Below are positions 62,283 to 64,000 of a stretch of DNA of 64,000 bases, piece after piece (the stretch's first letter is position 1; each line of letters opens with the position of its first letter). The position numbers and the translations under genes were made by a program. Source of the stretch: SZAS-103 sp036496805 (GTDB taxonomy: Bacteria > Pseudomonadota > Gammaproteobacteria > Xanthomonadales > Xanthomonadaceae); NCBI GenBank assembly GCA_036496805.1, contig DASXKN010000024.1, positions 186,001 to 250,000 on the forward strand, written 5' to 3'. A model generated the notes under the pieces. The model saw nothing but the letters and a program-made list of their open reading frames with translations. It was not told the origin of the DNA and made no database searches.

Positions 62283-62903
62283 ATGAGCGGACCGAACCCC
62301 GCAGATACGTCGCCCGTGCCGTTGCGTGCGCACCTGCGCGACAGGCTGCCGGACATCTTCATCGAAGTCTGCTCCATCGTGATCGCCGTACTGCTCGCGC
62401 AGGCGGCCGGGACCTGGCACGAACGGCAGGAACAGGATCAGATGGCATCGCAGGCGCGCGCGGCCGTCGTCTCCGAGATGCGTGCGAACCAGGCCGAGCT
62501 CAAAGGGACGCGCGCCAGCATCAGCACGAACATCGCCTACCTGACCCAACAGGCGCAGGACACGCAGGCAACGGACGTCAACCTGAGTGTCGGCATGAAC
62601 GTGGCGCTGCTCTCCGAATCCGCATGGCACGCAGCCCTCGACACCGGCGCCGTCCAGCACCTCGACTTCGCATGGACGATGAAGGTCGCCAAGGTCTACG
62701 ACCTGCAGGAACTCGTCCTGCATGCCCAGTCGGGCGTGGTTGACCAGATGGCTGACATGTTCGACGAGACCAGGGAATCGCCCCACGTGACGGCAGCACG
62801 GCTGCTGAGCCGGGAGCGGGCGCTGGCGGGCCTTGCCGATGGGCTGGATGCCGAGTATCGGGAGGTGCTGGGAGACAAACAGGAAGGGGCCGGAGTGAAG
62901 TAG
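62283..62903 (+). CDS. Membrane-anchored hypothetical protein
   Basis: This 206-residue protein has one transmembrane helix (I-F-I-E-V-C-S-I-V-I-A-V-L-L-A-Q-A) near residue 25-45, then a helical coiled region (E-R-Q-E-Q-D-Q-M-A-S-Q-A-R). This matches unnamed Xanthomonadales/Alphaproteobacteria proteins with the same anchor-helix layout. The last codons and the stop lie in the left arm of the REP at 62885. Confidence 0.65.
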   Translation: MSGPNPADTSPVPLRAHLRDRLPDIFIEVCSIVIAVLLAQAAGTWHERQEQDQMASQARAAVVSEMRANQAELKGTRASISTNIAYLTQQAQDTQATDVNLSVGMNVALLSESAWHAALDTGAVQHLDFAWTMKVAKVYDLQELVLHAQSGVVDQMADMFDETRESPHVTAARLLSRERALAGLADGLDAEYREVLGDKQEGAGVK

Positions 62904-63051
62904 TGGGCAAAACCCGGGACAGACCACACTTATGTGGAATTCCGAGGTACGAACCGAGGTCTGTCGCCTATCGGTCCGCGAACGGGACCAGCGCGATTCA
63001 TCGCTTCAAGCAGAAATCTACTCCGGGCCGCTTTTCGGCTCCGACACGCTG
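62885..63051. repeat. REP-like palindrome split by a second palindromic insert
   Basis: The left arm GGGGCCGGAGTGAAGTAG and the right part GCTTCAAGCAGAAATCTACTCCGGGCC would normally be adjacent. About 100 bp lies between them. That insert has its own arms GGGACAGACC and GGTCTGTC, a different REP-type sequence. The element supplies stop codons to both flanking genes. Confidence 0.7.
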
Positions 63052-63209
63052 GTTCGGAACTGCTCCAGCCTGTCGTACGCCCCGAACCGGAGTGCGAGTT
63101 CCACCATGTCTTCGAAGAAGGCGACCTTTGCGGCCGTGCTCAGCGCGATGCCGTCGCGCAAGTGATTGCGTCGCGCATCCTCGAACGTGCACTGGAGGGG
63201 ATCGGTCAT
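63018..63209 (-). CDS. Small helical protein paired with nucleotidyltransferase
   Basis: This 63-residue protein is compact and helical (F-E-D-M-V-E-L-A-L-R-F-G-A). It follows the nucleotidyltransferase gene by 3 bp, so the two are one operon. Its last residues and stop come from the REP arm, so the original C-terminus may have been different. It could be the partner or antitoxin of the nucleotidyltransferase. Confidence 0.6.
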   Translation of the reverse strand: MTDPLQCTFEDARRNHLRDGIALSTAAKVAFFEDMVELALRFGAYDRLEQFRTSVSEPKSGPE

Positions 63210-63212
63210 GGC

Positions 63213-63722
63213 CTAATCCTGCGGCTGGCCGGTTTCGGCCGCAATCGCGCGCAGGGCCTCGATGTCGTCGAGGTCCTTGCCACGGCCGGCAATGCGCTTG
63301 AGTGCGATCAGGTGGCGGATCGACGCGACACGGATCGGCACGCCGTCGAGGTCCTTCACCACGGCATCCGACCACATGATCGGGAAGTCCATCGGCTCGC
63401 GCACGAAGACGTCGACCGAACGCTCGGGCCGGCCCGGATCCCATAGCTGGAACACGAGCATGTTCCGGTGTTCGACCCAGTCTTCGCGCTTCGCGGGATC
63501 GGCGAAGTCGCTCAGCGCCACCGGCAGGCGCGGCTTGAAGCCGATGGAAGCGAGTGCCGCCAGCGCCCTGGCGCAATTTTCAGGTTCCAGGCCGATGACC
63601 AGGTCGAGGTCGGCCGTTGCGCGCAGATGGCCGTGCATGATCACCGCGAGACCGCCGACGACGACGTACTGCACGTCGGAGTCGGACAGCACCTTGAAGA
63701 TTTCGCGAAGATTGAAGGCCAT
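63213..63722 (-). CDS. Nucleotidyltransferase of AbiEii/MenA-like type
   Basis: This 169-residue protein has V-V-G-G-L-A-V-I-M-H-G and T-A-D-L-D-L-V-I, the catalytic GG/GS-x9-DxD-like core of minimal nucleotidyltransferases. The rest is a short alpha/beta fold with V-D-V-F-V-R-E as the third acidic strand. Such proteins occur as toxin-antitoxin components. It is co-transcribed with the 63018 gene. Confidence 0.85.
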   Translation of the reverse strand: MAFNLREIFKVLSDSDVQYVVVGGLAVIMHGHLRATADLDLVIGLEPENCARALAALASIGFKPRLPVALSDFADPAKREDWVEHRNMLVFQLWDPGRPERSVDVFVREPMDFPIMWSDAVVKDLDGVPIRVASIRHLIALKRIAGRGKDLDDIEALRAIAAETGQPQD

Positions 63723-63771
63723 GGGCTATGGCTGCAGTCTGTGCACTGTCATGGAACGACCTTACATGAGA

Positions 63772-63817
63772 ACAGGGGCAAGTTTCTTTCCCCGCTTCAA
63801 CAATTGAGCCTGTCCCC
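63772..63817. repeat. Degenerate REP-like element
   Basis: On the minus strand GGGGACAGGCTCAATTGTTGAAGCG leads into AAACTTGCCCCTG, which resembles the family ends and centre. It lies between the nucleotidyltransferase gene and the partial gene. Confidence 0.5.
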
Positions 63818-63838
63818 GATTGTTTCAGCGCGTTCCCT

Positions 63839-64000
63839 TCATTGCGCAGCCCCCGCTACGCCTGTGCCGCCTTCGGCACGCTCGCTGCGCCGCTTGTACA
63901 ACGCCAGGATCGTGTGCTCGAAGTCCCTGCCCAGGAACTTCGCCACGGGCACGGCGTAGAAGTTGATGCTCGACGAGACGCGGTAGTGCGCGACGAGGTC
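63839..64000 (-). CDS. Partial gene running off the right edge
   Basis: The last 53 residues and stop of a minus-strand gene are visible (S-S-S-I-N-F-Y-A-V-P-V-A-K-F-L-G ... L-A-L-Y-K-R-R). The amino end is outside the window. It has good coding character but no recognised motif, so no function is given. Confidence 0.5.
   Translation of the reverse strand, partial: DLVAHYRVSSSINFYAVPVAKFLGRDFEHTILALYKRRSERAEGGTGVAGAAQ

Overview
The window looks like chromosome of a GC-rich gammaproteobacterium of the Xanthomonadales/Lysobacterales. The clues are a copL-copA-copB copper operon, a DUF3011 protein, many Sec/Tat-exported proteins, and a family of short palindromic repeats of the 'GGGGCCAGAGTGAAT...CTGGCCCC' type. 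The genus assignment is inference.

Left part (1-29.2 kb) is an accessory region. Most genes are of unknown function, orientation switches often, and gene remnants and DNA-transaction genes are common. It holds: (i) 0.4-7.9 kb, two proteins with HEPN-type R-x4-H motifs (598-2142 and 3203-4519), two proteins sharing a small N-terminal helical domain (2405-3085 and a DUF5623 protein), an AlpA-like excisionase/regulator with upstream 10-bp repeats, and an XRE regulator; (ii) 8.1-12.4 kb, a co-directional run of six unknown genes ending in two Cys-rich zinc-binding-type proteins and a PD-(D/E)XK-like protein; (iii) 12.6-17.3 kb, a copper island (copL, copA, copB, cytochrome c, Cys-rich four-helix copper-binding protein, and a CusA-type efflux pump remnant); (iv) 18.1-19.7 kb, an unknown gene pair; (v) 19.9-22.0 kb, a translationally coupled three-gene cassette: a transglutaminase-like exported protein, an orphan secreted RHS-core mini-protein with a metallopeptidase-like C-terminus, and a small exported protein that could be its immunity partner; (vi) 22.3-26.5 kb, a KAP-family P-loop NTPase divergent from an unknown protein, an XRE/membrane-protein pair and an Nlp/Ner-like regulator; (vii) 26.7-29.2 kb, an IS21-family element (istA, istB).

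Right part (29.2-64 kb) looks more like ordinary chromosome, with smoother GC-rich coding. It carries redox and stress genes (Zn-alcohol dehydrogenase, carboxymuconolactone decarboxylase and cupin opposite a LysR regulator; dienelactone hydrolase; a second carboxymuconolactone decarboxylase next to a SigJ-type ECF sigma factor). It also has a CPBP protease, an NHL-repeat protein, DUF3011 and DUF3185 proteins, a decayed blaI-like gene that still has a promoter and palindromic operators, a RibD/DHFR-like reductase operon, a PhoD-type phosphatase, a divergent GAF histidine kinase / double-REC protein pair, a secreted beta-rich protein, a collagen-like His-Asp-tailed lipoprotein, a patatin-like lipoprotein and a nucleotidyltransferase toxin-antitoxin-like pair. 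At least eight REP-like palindromes punctuate the gaps from 38 kb on. One of them (62.9-63.05 kb) is split by another palindromic insert and supplies stop codons to both flanking convergent genes.

No rRNA, tRNA or CRISPR array was recognised by eye.
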